A DNA stretch of 5,721 nucleotides from Bacillota bacterium. GTDB taxonomy: Bacteria > Bacillota > Sulfobacillia > JAJZYS01 > JAJYTV01. Each line of letters opens with the position of its first letter. Position 1 is the stretch's first letter. Positions 5,185 through 5,721 of this stretch are shown one piece after another. The position numbers and the translations under genes are program-made. A model generated the notes under the pieces. The model saw only the letters and a list, made by a program, of their open reading frames with translations, did no database searches and was not told the DNA's origin. The stretch is taken from the NCBI GenBank assembly GCA_021786135.1, contig JAJYNV010000094.1, forward strand, positions 1 through 5,721, read 5' to 3'.

Positions 5185-5211
5185 GGGAGGCTCCCAGGGC
5201 GGGAGCCTCCC
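5185..5211 (-). terminator. Hairpin terminator of the second dipeptidase gene
   Basis: GGGAGGCTCCC (5185-5195) and GGGAGCCTCCC (5201-5211) form a perfect 11-bp stem around a 5-base loop. It begins 14 bases after the minus-strand stop at 5226. On the minus strand TTCGTG follows, so the U-tract is weak. It should largely insulate the downstream dipeptidase from read-through. Confidence 0.75.
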
Positions 5212-5225
5212 GGATGCGACTTCGA

Positions 5226-5721
5226 TCAGGCGGCCAGTTGCCAGAAGCGCCAGAGCGACAGCATGCCGAGACTGAAATTCTCGAGCGAAAAGTGCTCGTC
5301 TGGAGCGTGCAGGTTCTCGTCCGGGAGGCCGAAGCCCATCAGCAGCGTCGGCAGGCCGAGGAGCTCCTGGAATGCGGTTACGACGGGGATCGAGCCGCCC
5401 ATGCGGATGATGTCCGGCTCGTGCCCGTAGGCCTCGCGCAGGGCCTGCTCGGCGGCACGCAGGGCCGGGTGGCCCGGCGGGGCAAGGAAGGCCGGGACGC
5501 CGCTCGGGTCCAGTATCTCGAGCTGTGCCGAATCGGGACAATGGCTGCGCAGGTGGTTCGTCACGGCGGCGAGCACCTTGGCGGGGTCCTGGTAGGGCAC
5601 GAGGCGGCAGGTGATCTTGGCGGACGCTTCGCAAGGGATGACTGTCTTGCGGCCCTCGCCCGTGAAACCGGACCAGATGCCGTTCAATTCGAGTGTCGGG
5701 CGCGTCCAGACGCGCTCCAGC
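5226..5721 (-). CDS. M20-family metallo-dipeptidase, C-terminal part (5' end outside window)
   Basis: The minus-strand frame is open to the window edge and gives 164 residues, beginning LERVWTRPTLELNG. It lines up without large gaps with residues about 290-456 of the complete dipeptidase at 3349-4737. Shared blocks include RPTL..NG.W.G..GEG.KTVIPCEA.AKITCRLVP.QDPA, RMG.S.P and GFG..DEN.HAP.E. The last of these carries the final metal-ligand histidine (in NLHAPDE). The fragment covers the end of the lid/dimerisation domain and the C-terminal catalytic segment; the other metal ligands lie upstream of this window. It ends with WQLAA and TGA at 5228-5226, followed by a terminator. Internal TTG or ATG codons give apparent shorter starts, but homology continues through them. 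The role is likely the same class of peptide hydrolysis as its neighbour, perhaps with a different substrate range. Confidence 0.9.
   Translation of the reverse strand, partial: LERVWTRPTLELNGIWSGFTGEGRKTVIPCEASAKITCRLVPYQDPAKVLAAVTNHLRSHCPDSAQLEILDPSGVPAFLAPPGHPALRAAEQALREAYGHEPDIIRMGGSIPVVTAFQELLGLPTLLMGFGLPDENLHAPDEHFSLENFSLGMLSLWRFWQLAA

Overview
The window reads as chromosome from a high-G+C, endospore-forming member of the Firmicutes (Bacillota). The reasons are the gene order holA - rpsT (opposite strand) - spoIIP-like, which recalls the holA-rpsT-gpr-spoIIP neighbourhood of Bacilli, the presence of a SpoIIP-family protein, strong GGAGG-type Shine-Dalgarno sequences, and frequent TTG starts. 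The base composition (about two-thirds G+C by eye, with G/C-rich third codon positions) is far above Bacillus subtilis. I cannot name the genus from sequence alone.

Layout, left to right: (1) 1-151 (+), the last 49 codons of a receiver (REC) domain from a response regulator or hybrid kinase, closed by a hairpin terminator at 169-204. (2) 273-1271 (+), holA, the delta subunit of the DNA polymerase III clamp loader. (3) 1345-1605 (-), rpsT, ribosomal protein S20, convergent with holA; a perfect palindrome between the two stop codons can act as terminator. (4) 1727-2821 (+), a SpoIIP-family membrane-anchored protein that keeps the family architecture but has substitutions at every position expected to bind zinc or catalyse. 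(5) 2899-3228 (+), a classical thioredoxin with its own sigma-A-type promoter and a C-tract/G-tract palindrome just downstream of the promoter that resembles CsoR/CstR operators. (6) 3349-4737 (-), a complete M20-family metallo-dipeptidase. (7) 4738-5225, a 488-base intergenic stretch with an A+T-rich island, inverted repeats and the terminator of the next gene. (8) 5226-5721 (-), the C-terminal part of a second M20 dipeptidase, a paralogue of the first, cut by the window edge.

The window holds three functional blocks. holA and rpsT are housekeeping genes for replication and translation. The SpoIIP-like gene belongs to the sporulation/cell-wall block, but is probably inactive as an amidase. 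Thioredoxin looks like a separately regulated redox gene. The two dipeptidases form a tandem cluster, probably for peptide use, transcribed towards thioredoxin. The points most worth a second look are the degenerate SpoIIP active site and the putative CsoR/CstR-type operator on thioredoxin. I saw no mobile element, CRISPR array, tRNA or rRNA.
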